40,866 bases of DNA, from contig JAJZUM010000004.1 in assembly GCA_021848605.1 (NCBI GenBank), positions 1 through 40,866 on the forward strand. Reading direction: 5' to 3'. The position numbers were made by a program, and so were the translations under genes. Below are positions 19,322 through 26,345 of the stretch, piece by piece (positions within the stretch are counted from its first letter, which is position 1; every line of letters starts with the position of its first letter). The DNA is from Pseudomonadota bacterium (GTDB taxonomy: Bacteria; Pseudomonadota; Gammaproteobacteria; Pseudomonadales; Moraxellaceae). Under the pieces are notes generated by a model that saw only the letters and a list, made by a program, of their open reading frames with translations, was not told the origin of the DNA and did no database searches.

Positions 19322-19739
19322 CCAGCGTCCCCTTATCCTGGGGATGCTTGTCAGCATAATCGCGAGGCGGCGCAACACTGGCCAAAAAGACCGGATCGGC
19401 TGGGCTTTCCGACGATGTTATAGGACCATGTCCAAGGGTCGTGAATGCTTTGCTGGGATTGTCCTTGCCGTGTCGGCGTGTATCCATACAAAGTTGATCG
19501 GCACCGTGACGCAGGTGATCGTGTACCAAACGGTACTGTTGGGTCAGGTTGTTGACCAACTGGGCAGAACGGGAAAAATGTTCGGTAACCTGCTGCTGAT
19601 AAAGATCATACTTGTTCTGCAAGGAGCGCAAATGCTCTTCCATCTCTTTAACCCGTTCCTCTGCGGGGTTACGGCGTGCCAAGAAATAACCAATACCAAT
19701 GCCCAACAATAATATCAAAGCGTGCAGAACCCAGCCCAT
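19299..19739 (-). CDS. zapG: ZapG/YhcB-type DUF1043 protein
   Basis: A 146-residue inner-membrane protein. One N-terminal membrane segment (VLHALILLLGIGIGYFLA) is followed by a basic, coiled-coil region (about residues 25-75, EEHLRSLQNKYDLYQQQVTEHF, given in two parts: EEHLRSLQNKYD and LYQQQVTEHF) and a disordered Pro/Asp tail. This is the layout of YhcB/ZapG, which affects cell division and envelope growth in gammaproteobacteria. The divergent neighbour starts 80 bp away, and rlmM overlaps its 3' end. Its presence supports a gammaproteobacterial host. Confidence 0.9.
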   Translation of the reverse strand: MGWVLHALILLLGIGIGYFLARRNPAEERVKEMEEHLRSLQNKYDLYQQQVTEHFSRSAQLVNNLTQQYRLVHDHLRHGADQLCMDTRRHGKDNPSKAFTTLGHGPITSSESPADPVFLASVAPPRDYADKHPQDKGTLDDDFGLK

Positions 19740-19819
19740 CGTTCCTGGCCCCCCTCTGTTTCCTTGCCTTTCAGTGTAACCTATAATCGCCGCTCATGTG
19801 TGATGCTTGTGGAGTGAAC

Positions 19820-20443
19820 ATGCACGAATCGAATTGGGCTATCAGTGGCCCGGCGGGTTTGCTTGAGGCAGACTGGATGCAGTCGGATGCTCAGGCATCA
19901 CCTTCTGCTCTAGCGGTTGTGGTGCATCCGCATCCTCTTGGTGGTGGAACCATGCACAACAAGGTTGTTACCACGCTGGCCCGTACCTACCGGGATTTGG
20001 GCATGGCGGTCGTTCGTTTCAATTTTCGTGGTGTCGGACGCAGTGCCGGTGTTCATGATCATGGCCGTGGCGAGCTTGACGATCTGCGAGCCGTGCTGGC
20101 CGCGTCGAGACAGCGTTTACCTGGCGTTCCTGTCCATCTGGCTGGTTTTTCCTTCGGAAGCTATATTGCTGCAGCAGCTGCAGATCAGATAAACACATTG
20201 ATTTTAGTGGCGCCGCCTGTAGAAAACTATCCATTTGACCACATTCAGTTGCATCATCCGGTTGCTGTGATTCAGGGCGACCAGGATGAACTGGTGTCGG
20301 TGGCGTCAGTACGTGACTGGGTTGAGGCATCGCAGGTTGATTGCTATCAGGAACTTGACGGCTGTAGTCATTTTTTTCATGGACGTTTGCCGGAGCTTGC
20401 GGCAATAGCACGTTCCTGGCTTTTATCCGTTGCCAAGGCCTAA
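19820..20443 (+). CDS. Alpha/beta-hydrolase of the YghX/CocE-like small hydrolase type
   Basis: A 207-residue hydrolase. It has VVVHPHPLGGGTMHNKVV (the HPHPLxGGxMxNKV signature), FNFRGVGRSAG, the nucleophile region GFSFGSYIA, an Asp in QGDQDELV, and the final His in CSHFFHG. It belongs to the group near PF12146/COG2945 with a typical length of 200-215. The start is set by GGAG 5-6 nt before the ATG giving MHESNW; an 8-codon extension is possible. It lies 4 bp upstream of zapE, so the pair is probably an operon divergent from zapG. Substrate unknown. Confidence 0.85.
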   Translation: MHESNWAISGPAGLLEADWMQSDAQASPSALAVVVHPHPLGGGTMHNKVVTTLARTYRDLGMAVVRFNFRGVGRSAGVHDHGRGELDDLRAVLAASRQRLPGVPVHLAGFSFGSYIAAAAADQINTLILVAPPVENYPFDHIQLHHPVAVIQGDQDELVSVASVRDWVEASQVDCYQELDGCSHFFHGRLPELAAIARSWLLSVAKA

Positions 20444-20446
20444 CAC

Positions 20447-21538
20447 ATGTCGACACTTTTAACGCGTTATGAACAGGATCTTGCCAATGGGTTTCAGGAA
20501 GATCCCCTGCAGCGTCAGGCGGTAGAGGCACTTGAGGGTGTGCGTGCGCAACTGGTTTGTCGCTATGAGCAGGCTCGTCAGCGCGGCGTGTTCCATCGCT
20601 TCCTGAATCTTCGTCACATGCAGCCGGTGCAAGGTATGTACTTTTGGGGCGGCGTTGGTCGAGGTAAAACCTACTTGATGGATCTTTTTTTTGCCAGTTT
20701 ACCTTTTCGACGCAAAATGCGCAGTCACTTCAATCGGTTCATGCAATATGTTCATCATGAACTCAAGTCACTCAGTGGTGAGGCCAATCCACTCGAGCAT
20801 CTGGCTGATCGGCTGGCGCGAGAAGCCGTGGTCATTTGCTTTGATGAGTTCTATGTTCAGGATATTACTGATGCCATGTTGCTGGGCATGTTGTTTTCAG
20901 CACTTTTTGCCCGTGGGGTGACTCTGGTAGCAACAAGTAATATCGAACCGGATGGACTCTATGCCCAAGGTTTGCAGCGTGAACGTTTCCTTCCGGCCAT
21001 TGACCTGATTAAGAAAAATTGCCAGGTCATGCATCTGGACTCTGGGCGAGATTATCGTTTGCGTCACTTACGTAAAGTTCCCCTCTTTTATACCCCCCAT
21101 GATGAACAGGCAGAATCAGCTTTGCTTGATCGCTGGATGGCTCTGAGCGGTCAACGACCCTGTGCAACCCAGTTGAATATAAATGATCGTCCCATGGCGG
21201 TTCGGGCGATGGCGCCGGATGTTGTCTGGATTGAATTTGCGGTATTGTGTGAACAAATGCGCAGCCAAAATGATTACATTGAGTTGGCGCGACGTTTTCC
21301 GACCCTGATCCTGGATCGTTTGCGCGTTTTGGGCTGGGATGATGAAGACCCGGCTCGACGTCTGATTAATTTGATCGATGAACTTTATGATCGAAGGGTC
21401 AAACTGGTGCTTAGTGCGGAACAACCTTTGGAACAGATTTACCAGGGACGCAAGTTGCGTTTCGAGTTTCAGCGCACCCTGAGCCGACTTACAGAAATGC
21501 AGTCACAGGAATACTTGGAATCCGAATACCGACCTTGA
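20447..21538 (+). CDS. zapE: Cell division protein ZapE (AFG1-like ATPase)
   Basis: A 363-residue P-loop ATPase that modulates the Z-ring in E. coli. Walker A is GGVGRGKT (with the YFWGGVGRGKTYLMD surroundings), Walker B is VICFDEFYVQDITDAM, and sensor-type TSNIEPDGLYAQGLQRERFL follows, all signatures of the AFG1/ZapE family. It ends 12 bp before the bolA-type gene and starts right after the hydrolase gene. The length matches E. coli ZapE (375). Confidence 0.94.
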   Translation: MSTLLTRYEQDLANGFQEDPLQRQAVEALEGVRAQLVCRYEQARQRGVFHRFLNLRHMQPVQGMYFWGGVGRGKTYLMDLFFASLPFRRKMRSHFNRFMQYVHHELKSLSGEANPLEHLADRLAREAVVICFDEFYVQDITDAMLLGMLFSALFARGVTLVATSNIEPDGLYAQGLQRERFLPAIDLIKKNCQVMHLDSGRDYRLRHLRKVPLFYTPHDEQAESALLDRWMALSGQRPCATQLNINDRPMAVRAMAPDVVWIEFAVLCEQMRSQNDYIELARRFPTLILDRLRVLGWDDEDPARRLINLIDELYDRRVKLVLSAEQPLEQIYQGRKLRFEFQRTLSRLTEMQSQEYLESEYRP

Positions 21539-21550
21539 GGACAAACGATC

Positions 21551-21850
21551 ATGATGCAGGAAAAAATTGAGCAAAAGCTGGCCGAGCGTTTCCCTGATGC
21601 ACTGAGTCGCACTGTGGAAAACGAGAGTCACGGGCATCGGGTGCCGCAAGGATCCGAGACCCACTTCAAAGTCTGTGTTGTCGATGCAACGCTGGCAGGA
21701 TTGAGTCGGGTGCAACGACATCAGCTCATTTACCAACTGCTCGGTGAGGAACTCAGTCAAGGGGTTCATGCATTGGCTTTGCATCTGTATACCCCTGGAG
21801 AATGGCAGGGGCAGGTGCCACAAAGTCCGGACTGCCAGCACGCCCGCTAG
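21551..21850 (+). CDS. bolA: BolA-family protein
   Basis: A 99-residue BolA-fold protein, typically a partner of monothiol glutaredoxins in iron-sulfur handling or a morphology regulator. It has the N-terminal helix EKIEQKLAERFP, NESHGHRVPQGSETHFKVCVV (BolA motif N-S-x-x-H and the conserved FKV strand, given as the short segments NESHGHRVP and HFKVCVV), and LSRVQRHQLIYQLLGEEL with the invariant R-x-x-H. It is the last gene of the rightward run after zapE. It ends 4 bp inside the convergent HIT gene. Which BolA subtype it is cannot be told. Confidence 0.92.
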   Translation: MMQEKIEQKLAERFPDALSRTVENESHGHRVPQGSETHFKVCVVDATLAGLSRVQRHQLIYQLLGEELSQGVHALALHLYTPGEWQGQVPQSPDCQHAR

Positions 21851-22287
21851 CGCAAGTGCCAACGCAGGCGCATCCCATCCGCATATTGCTCGATCAAATA
21901 CCGTAGGCGTTGTTGCATCAGAATCAGGTAGTCATGCGTATAGGGTTCAGCACGAGAAAAACCAATAACAGATTCCGGCCAGGCAATATCATTCTGATAG
22001 CGGCCAATATGGTGTAGATGCAGTTGGGATACCTTGTTGCCGAAGGCGGCAATATTGACCTTGTCTGACTGCATCCCCTCGCGCAGTACTCGTGCGACCA
22101 GTGAGGATTCCTTGATCAGTTGCTGTTGATCTTCAGGCCCAAGCTGGTAGATTTCCTCAATATCAGGTCTTTGTGGAATCAGTACAAGCCACGGGTAGTG
22201 CATGTCATTCATCAACCGTACCTGGCAGAGCGGCAATTGCAGAAGGGGGAGTGTGTCGCTTTTGATCCGTGGGTGAAGCTTAAACAT
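21847..22287 (-). CDS. HIT-domain protein
   Basis: A 146-residue histidine-triad nucleotide hydrolase or transferase-like protein. The HIT motif is QLHLHHIGR near residue 95, with the upstream conserved core LVLIPQRPDIEEIYQL and NIAAFGNKVSQ. A GAGGT site just before ATG 22287 (MFKLHPRIKS) fixes the start, so the longer form from 22311 is not needed. Proteins of this size in gammaproteobacteria are annotated only as HIT family. It is convergent with the bolA gene and lies 236 bp from the tRNA end. Confidence 0.88.
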   Translation of the reverse strand: MFKLHPRIKSDTLPLLQLPLCQVRLMNDMHYPWLVLIPQRPDIEEIYQLGPEDQQQLIKESSLVARVLREGMQSDKVNIAAFGNKVSQLHLHHIGRYQNDIAWPESVIGFSRAEPYTHDYLILMQQRLRYLIEQYADGMRLRWHLR

Positions 22288-22482
22288 GGTACCTCGGGCA
22301 TTAATCATCACGATGATGCACCATGATAGCAGACATCAGCGGTTGTTCGTGCTGAACTTCCTTTGTTCTCATGCTTCATGAGGCTAAACGGTATAAGCCA
22401 TCGATTTTGATCAATGTTAAGGCCTTATGCTTAGGGTAAGGGCCAGCTTAGGGGAAGTGTCCCTTAGGAATACAGCAAAGAC

Positions 22483-22502
22483 AAGCCAGCTTAAGCTGGC
22501 TT
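22483..22502 (-). terminator. Perfect 20-bp palindrome, likely transcript terminator of the tRNA-Ile gene
   Basis: The sequence AAGCCAGCTTAAGCTGGCTT is self-complementary over all 20 bases (8-bp stem around TTAA). It lies 22 bp past the 3' CCA end of the tRNA on the minus strand and is followed there by GTCTTTG, a weak U-rich tail. It could instead serve the leftward transcript only as a processing or protein site. There is no gene in the 236 bp between the HIT start and the tRNA. Confidence 0.5.
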
Positions 22503-22523
22503 CTTCTAAAGTGGGTTCGAAAA

Positions 22524-22845
22524 TGGTGGGCCCCCCGAGAGTCGAACTCGGCACCAACGGATTCAGCTTTGTGTGGGTTTCCCCAACTCGCTGGACTATA
22601 TCACCACCTTCAGCACAACATGAATTGTCTGTTTAGGTGTCGGGCGTTCTTGGCGGTTATTAAGAGGGCTAAACCTCTCCGCTAGTCTCTGCACCTTCCG
22701 GAACTGTAGTTCTGGCTTGGCTCAGGATTGCCATGGCCTTAAGGCTTTAGGTTTCCCTGAATTAACCCGATTTTCAAGCTGCATTTCTGCAACAGGTCAC
22801 CTTTTGATGAGTCCGCTGCTCTAACCAAGCATGAGCTAGAGGCCC
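22524..22845 (-). tRNA. tRNA-Ile(CAU) gene interrupted by a group I intron
   Basis: Exon 1 (22845-22807) and exon 2 (22563-22524) join to a full cloverleaf. The acceptor is GGGCCTC with GGGGCCC and encoded CCA. The D arm is GCTC/GAGC. The anticodon stem is GCGGA/TCCGT with loop C-T-C-A-T-A-A (anticodon CAT), and the T arm is CCGAG-TTCGACT-CTCGG. Acceptor and anticodon-stem bases (GGGCC, GGACTCATAATCC) match gammaproteobacterial tRNA-Ile(CAU) rather than elongator Met, so the CAU anticodon would be converted to lysidine by TilS to read AUA. The break is between T36 and A37 of the loop. Without the intron the gene would be 79 nt. Confidence 0.9.
22564..22806 (-). other. Group I self-splicing intron, 243 nt, Azoarcus-like
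   Basis: Read on the minus strand. P1: exon UCAU pairs with GUGA (intron positions 7-10), leaving the conserved U-G wobble at the 5' splice site. P2 is UGCA-GAAA-UGCA (16-27). P4 is TCAGG (47-51) with CCTGA (81-85), flanked by the AATTCAGGGAAACC core. P6 contains GAAC-TACA-GTTC. P7 is GACTA (120-124) with TAGTC (209-213). P9 is TGGG-GAAA-CCCA (222-233). The last base is G. Core strings GCAGAGACTAG and GATATAGTCC match the R and S elements. Two GAAA tetraloops sit where the Azoarcus intron has them. No ORF or homing endonuclease is present. P3 and P8 are less certain: GGTTA (40-44) may pair with TAACC (148-152). Confidence 0.9.
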
Positions 22846-22854
22846 TTGATCGAA

Positions 22855-22883
22855 ATTGTACCGTAATCAGTCTGTGGGGTCAA
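22855..22883 (-). promoter_or_regulatory. Sigma70 promoter of the tRNA-Ile gene
   Basis: On the minus strand: -35 TTGACC (22883-22878), a 17-bp spacer, -10 TACAAT (22860-22855). The mature 5' end of the tRNA is 10 bp further on, so transcription starts within the leader or close to the G1 position. Hexamers match the consensus at 5 of 6 positions each. Confidence 0.7.
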
Positions 22884-22948
22884 AAATTCTGTCGAGCGAA
22901 ACTTGATGGCACAATGTTGAATTTCAAAATAGATGTGTGGTCCGGCAG

Positions 22949-22957
22949 TGTTATAAT
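22949..22957 (+). promoter_or_regulatory. Extended -10 promoter ahead of the response-regulator gene
   Basis: TGTTATAAT at 22949-22957 is an extended -10 (TGn-TATAAT) about 55 bp before the regulator ATG. No good -35 at 17 bp. It is divergent from the tRNA promoter. The ribosome-binding site AAAGGA precedes the ATG. Confidence 0.5.
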
Positions 22958-23010
22958 AGTTTTTTGAGCTTGTGAGCCGATGTTATAGCCCGCTCTGAAA
23001 GGATGTCGAG

Positions 23011-23724
23011 ATGAAAGAGCTGCGACAATCAACCATTTTGCTGATTGAGGATGAGACGGAAATTGCCGAAATTTTGCGTCTTTATCTTGAGCATGAAGGT
23101 TTTGCTTGCCATCACGTCACCGATGGGCGACGTTCCCTTGAGTTGCTGCGCCGTCTCAAGCCTGATCTGATTGTGCTTGATATTCGTTTACCAGGTCAAA
23201 ACGGTATTGATATATTACAGAATCTTCGCGCGGAGTCGGCGGTCCCGATCATCATGCTGACGGCCCTGTCTGATGACGTCAACAAATTGGTCAGCCTGCG
23301 CTTGGGTGCTGATGACTATATTACCAAACCCTTTAATCCTGCAGAGGTTGTGGCCCGTGTTCATGCTGTGTTGCGCCGTGCTCAGGGAGGGATACAGGGG
23401 CAGCGTGATCAGGGCATGATTGAGGTTGGGCCTCTCAGTATTGATTCCGCCCGGCATGTCGTACAGGTGAACCTGGCGGAATCTGTCCAAAACCTGGCTT
23501 TGACCTTGACGGAGTTCAAATTGCTTGAATTTCTGGCCAGGCAACCGGATCGATGTTTCAGTCGTTATGAGCTCATTGAAGCCTGTATGCCTGAGAGTGA
23601 TGCACTGGATCGGGTTGTGGATTCACATTTGAGCAAGTTACGCAAGAAATTGAGTGAGGCCGGGTGTACGGGCATGATTGAAACAGTTCGAGGGGTTGGG
23701 TATCGGTTATGGCAAGCCCGTTAA
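23011..23724 (+). CDS. OmpR-family response regulator (BaeR-like)
   Basis: A 237-residue two-component regulator. The receiver has acidic pair E13-D14, phospho-acceptor D57 (VLDIRLPG), T84 and K106 (TKPFNP). The C-terminal winged-helix DNA-binding domain contains LTLTEFKLLEFLARQ and the VRGVGYRL ending. It resembles BaeR of the envelope-stress regulators by the sequence ADDYITKPFNPAEVVARV and the length. Its last bases overlap the kinase start by 16 bp. Targets are unknown, but envelope stress and efflux are the usual ones for BaeR; an exporter operon is elsewhere in the window. Confidence 0.93.
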   Translation: MKELRQSTILLIEDETEIAEILRLYLEHEGFACHHVTDGRRSLELLRRLKPDLIVLDIRLPGQNGIDILQNLRAESAVPIIMLTALSDDVNKLVSLRLGADDYITKPFNPAEVVARVHAVLRRAQGGIQGQRDQGMIEVGPLSIDSARHVVQVNLAESVQNLALTLTEFKLLEFLARQPDRCFSRYELIEACMPESDALDRVVDSHLSKLRKKLSEAGCTGMIETVRGVGYRLWQAR

Positions 23725-24860
23725 AGTCCAGTTCTCTGAGAATCGGTATCTGGGCCTCACTATCAGTGGGTTCGTTATTTTTGACAACACTGCTGTGGCA
23801 TTTTTGGTGGGTAGAACACATCGACCAGCAGTTACTCGCACAATTGCCCTTCGGAGTACAACAGCAATACAGAGCGATGCGTTCACAAGGATTTTCAGAA
23901 TCCACGGTACTTGTTCGGTTAGGACATCCTTTGCCCAGTATACTACCTGAATATTGGTTGCCGATTTCGATCGGCTGGACGATGCTGTTGATCGCTGTAT
24001 TGACCGGGGGCATGGTTGGGATTTATGCGCGATTGCGGTTCATGATGCCGCTGCGTTCCTTGAGTGAGGCGGCGCAAAGAATTACCAAAGGTGATTACGC
24101 AGTTCGTGCACTTGAACCATCGGAAGGGAGCGTTTCCGTCCTTATTCATCATTTCAACCTGATGGCTAGTCATCTGGAGCGACTGGAACACGAAAGAAAA
24201 GAAAGTATTGCCGGAATTTCTCATGAATTGCGTACCCCTTTGACGATTTTGCGAGGTCGATTGCATGGCGTTTATGATGGCGTCATCCCGGCCACACGCG
24301 ATGAAATCCATAAACTCTTGCAGCAAACAGAACATTTGGTTCGGTTGGTAGAAGATGTCCAGACTGTAACCTTGGCTGAAGGCAATCGCTTAAGCCTGCA
24401 TCGTGTCGCTCGAGATCTGCTGGATTTTATTGAGCAGTGTTGTGCCATCTTTAGTCGACGTCTCAGTGAGGAAGGCATTGAGTGCTGTATTCGAGGGCAG
24501 TCCATTAGAGTGCTTGTTGATGAAGATCGAATGCGTCAGATTATGACCAACCTGATTGAAAATGTCATTCGTTATGCCGTCCAGGGGAAGGTACTCGACA
24601 TTGAAGTTGAACGTATCGAAAGGGATGTTATTCTATACGTCCGCGATCGTGGTCCTGGACTGCCAGATTCCTTGCTGGAGCGTGTTTTTGAACCTTTTTT
24701 TCGCCTGGATCATTCCCGATCACGCACCACGGGTGGCACGGGTATGGGGCTTGCCGTTGTACGTAGTCTGGTGCTTTTGCATGGAGGACGTATACGAGCC
24801 AGCAACCGGGAAGGTGGGGGCGCCGAGTTTCGGATTGATTTGCCTGCCTCAGTGGCCTAG
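23709..24860 (+). CDS. Sensor histidine kinase (BaeS-like)
   Basis: A 383-residue membrane kinase. The first membrane segment is at about residues 11-33, a short periplasmic loop follows (34-82), and the second segment is at about 83-108. HAMP (110-160) has AAQRITKGDYAVR, the phospho-acceptor is H172 in GISHELRTPLTI, the N box is NLIENVIRYA, and the G boxes are DRGPGLPDS and GTGMGLAVV. The periplasmic loop is small, about 50 residues, as in BaeS. It is translationally coupled to the regulator gene, forming a two-gene operon. It ends 12 bp inside the convergent marC gene. Confidence 0.93.
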   Translation: MASPLKSSSLRIGIWASLSVGSLFLTTLLWHFWWVEHIDQQLLAQLPFGVQQQYRAMRSQGFSESTVLVRLGHPLPSILPEYWLPISIGWTMLLIAVLTGGMVGIYARLRFMMPLRSLSEAAQRITKGDYAVRALEPSEGSVSVLIHHFNLMASHLERLEHERKESIAGISHELRTPLTILRGRLHGVYDGVIPATRDEIHKLLQQTEHLVRLVEDVQTVTLAEGNRLSLHRVARDLLDFIEQCCAIFSRRLSEEGIECCIRGQSIRVLVDEDRMRQIMTNLIENVIRYAVQGKVLDIEVERIERDVILYVRDRGPGLPDSLLERVFEPFFRLDHSRSRTTGGTGMGLAVVRSLVLLHGGRIRASNREGGGAEFRIDLPASVA

Positions 24861-25475
24861 CCCTGGAAGCATGTCCCTTAAACCTCCAACCATGAATTCA
24901 ATGGCCATGGCCGCAACCATGAGACCCATAAGGCGGGTTGCTATCATGATGCCTACGGTACCGAGGGCCTGACGTATAGGTTGTGCCGATTGCAGTATGA
25001 AATAGACTAAGGCAGCAACCAGCCAGATTTCTACAAGAATCAATAACGTCAGATATAGGTTGTGATGCGCGTCGATAATCACTGTACTGATTGCTCCAGG
25101 ACCTGCCAGCAGAGGAATCCCAAGGGGAACGACCGAAATGTCTTCTTTGTTCATAGCCTCATTGGATTCTTCTTCGCTCGTTTGAGTGCTGCTGATACGG
25201 GCGTGCATCATGGATAATGCCATGGACATGAGCAGTATGCCGCCAGCAATTCTGAAGGATGGCAAACTGATGGCCAGAAGATCAAGAATTCGCTGCCCAA
25301 GAAGTACCGATATGCTGAGTACGATACCTACAGTCAATGATGCCCTGCGAATACACCTTTGAATATCTTCAGGACTTAAGGATTCGGTCAGTGAAATAAA
25401 GGTTGGCAGATTAAGGAGCGGATCAATGATGACAATTAGCCCAACCAGCATTTTAAGAGCAATGTGCCAAGTCAT
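24849..25475 (-). CDS. MarC-family integral membrane protein
   Basis: A 208-residue inner-membrane protein with about six membrane segments: LVGLIVIIDPLLNLPTFISL, a second after VGIVLSISVLLG, FRIAGGILLMSMAL, the loop with VPLGIPLLAGPGAISTVII, LTLLILVEIWLVAALVYFI, and a final GTVGIMIATRLMGLMVAAMA. The IIDPLLNLP and PLLAGPGAIS motifs are hallmarks of the MarC/YhgN/YchE family. Despite the name, MarC does not confer multidrug resistance; the substrate is unknown. Its start overlaps the stop of the small secreted-protein gene as ATGA, so the two are co-transcribed. Confidence 0.9.
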   Translation of the reverse strand: MTWHIALKMLVGLIVIIDPLLNLPTFISLTESLSPEDIQRCIRRASLTVGIVLSISVLLGQRILDLLAISLPSFRIAGGILLMSMALSMMHARISSTQTSEEESNEAMNKEDISVVPLGIPLLAGPGAISTVIIDAHHNLYLTLLILVEIWLVAALVYFILQSAQPIRQALGTVGIMIATRLMGLMVAAMAIEFMVGGLRDMLPGLGH

Positions 25476-25816
25476 GGGCCTGGAAGTTCCAGATTTTCTC
25501 CATCAGGAGTCTTGATGTACATGTGTACAATACGGTTATCGAATACATCCACATCCATAAAGCTGCCGTTTTTGCCATCCCAGTGGATATGATGGCTCGA
25601 AATAGCAACGCCCGGTACAGATAGTCGGTGATTGAGTTCAACAAGAGTCCATGGGTGGGGCAAACTTTGCACAAAGATTCGGTCAAACGACCCGGACCAT
25701 AGCCCAGTTTGGGAACCGTGAGCATGATGAGCAGCCTGGCACGGCGATGAAGCCATAGCTAAGCCAAAGAACAACACCCAACAACCTCGAACTGAAAATG
25801 AGTTGAGATACTTCAT
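25472..25816 (-). CDS. Small secreted protein of unknown function
   Basis: A 114-residue protein. The N-terminal signal peptide (VLFFGLAMASSPCQA) ends in an AxA-like site CQA, leaving a mature protein starting AHHAHGSQ, then a His-containing, beta-rich body (VAISSHHIHWDGKNGSFMD, IVHMYIKTPDGEN). I do not recognise a family. It overlaps marC by 4 bp (ATGA), so it is the first gene of a two-gene leftward operon. Histidine clusters could bind metal (inference). No strong ribosome-binding site was examined beyond normal spacing. Confidence 0.7.
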   Translation of the reverse strand: MKYLNSFSVRGCWVLFFGLAMASSPCQAAHHAHGSQTGLWSGSFDRIFVQSLPHPWTLVELNHRLSVPGVAISSHHIHWDGKNGSFMDVDVFDNRIVHMYIKTPDGENLELPGP

Positions 25817-26345
25817 GGCCAGGCACTGCTGTTCAACGATTGATTCTATTATAGTCTAAATCTAGATAATCTGAAATTGCAGCAAGAGGAGTTGGTTGAG
25901 CCGATTAGCTGGGATCTTCGTATTGATACTATTGGAAAACTATACACTTTAGTACTATTGGTTTCAGATGTGTGATTTAGATGACATTTTTTTTTCAGTT
26001 TTTATGCAATCTGTTTATTGCAAAAAACAACTTATTGAAATATATAAAAATAATATTTTGAACAGTTTTTGGTCTGATCCAGATATTTTATTGTAATTCC
26101 GCAAGTTGGCATCGTTACTCCCGGACTGTCCACATAGTTATCCACAGAATATGTGTATAACTGAAGGGTTTTTTAGCATACATGACCCACACACATCGGC
26201 TGTCCCGTGACTGAACAATATGACTTCACCAGCATAAGGTGAGAACCGGTCAAATTTGATTTTTTAGTTTTTCTTTCTGTGGGTGGTATGAGAATTGCTT
26301 GGATGAGAAGTAGTGATCAATTTTTGACGAAGTTGAGGACGCATC
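25817..26345. other. AT-rich intergenic region with an inverted DnaA-box pair
   Basis: About 530 bp without a supported gene. From about 25850 to 26100 it is strongly AT-rich (runs such as AAATATATAAAAATAATATTTTG), unlike the rest of the window. At 26136-26162 there is AGTTATCCACA, GAATA, TGTGTATAACT. It ends with a GAGGA site ahead of the coiled-coil gene. The upstream part (25817-25870) is presumably the promoter of the small secreted-protein gene. No tRNA, repeat array or small ORF with a credible start stands out. Confidence 0.55.
26136..26162. promoter_or_regulatory. Inverted pair of DnaA boxes
   Basis: TTATCCACA (26138-26146, plus strand, exact DnaA consensus) and TGTGTATAA (26152-26160), which is TTATACACA on the minus strand (one mismatch to TTATCCACA). 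They form an 11-bp imperfect inverted repeat around GAATA. They are next to a strongly AT-rich stretch, as a DNA-unwinding element would be. The arrangement may bind DnaA as a titration or regulatory site, or be an operator of another dimeric regulator. Confidence 0.45.

Noticed and set aside
22427-22636. A small plus-strand frame of about 69 codons covering the tRNA exon 2 and part of the intron
   Set aside because: It overlaps a clear RNA gene and has no start context or homology.
25817-26345. Calling this the chromosomal oriC
   Set aside because: Only one exact and one near DnaA box are present, and no dnaA, gidA/mnmG or rpmH is near; the region is recorded only as a DnaA-box pair.
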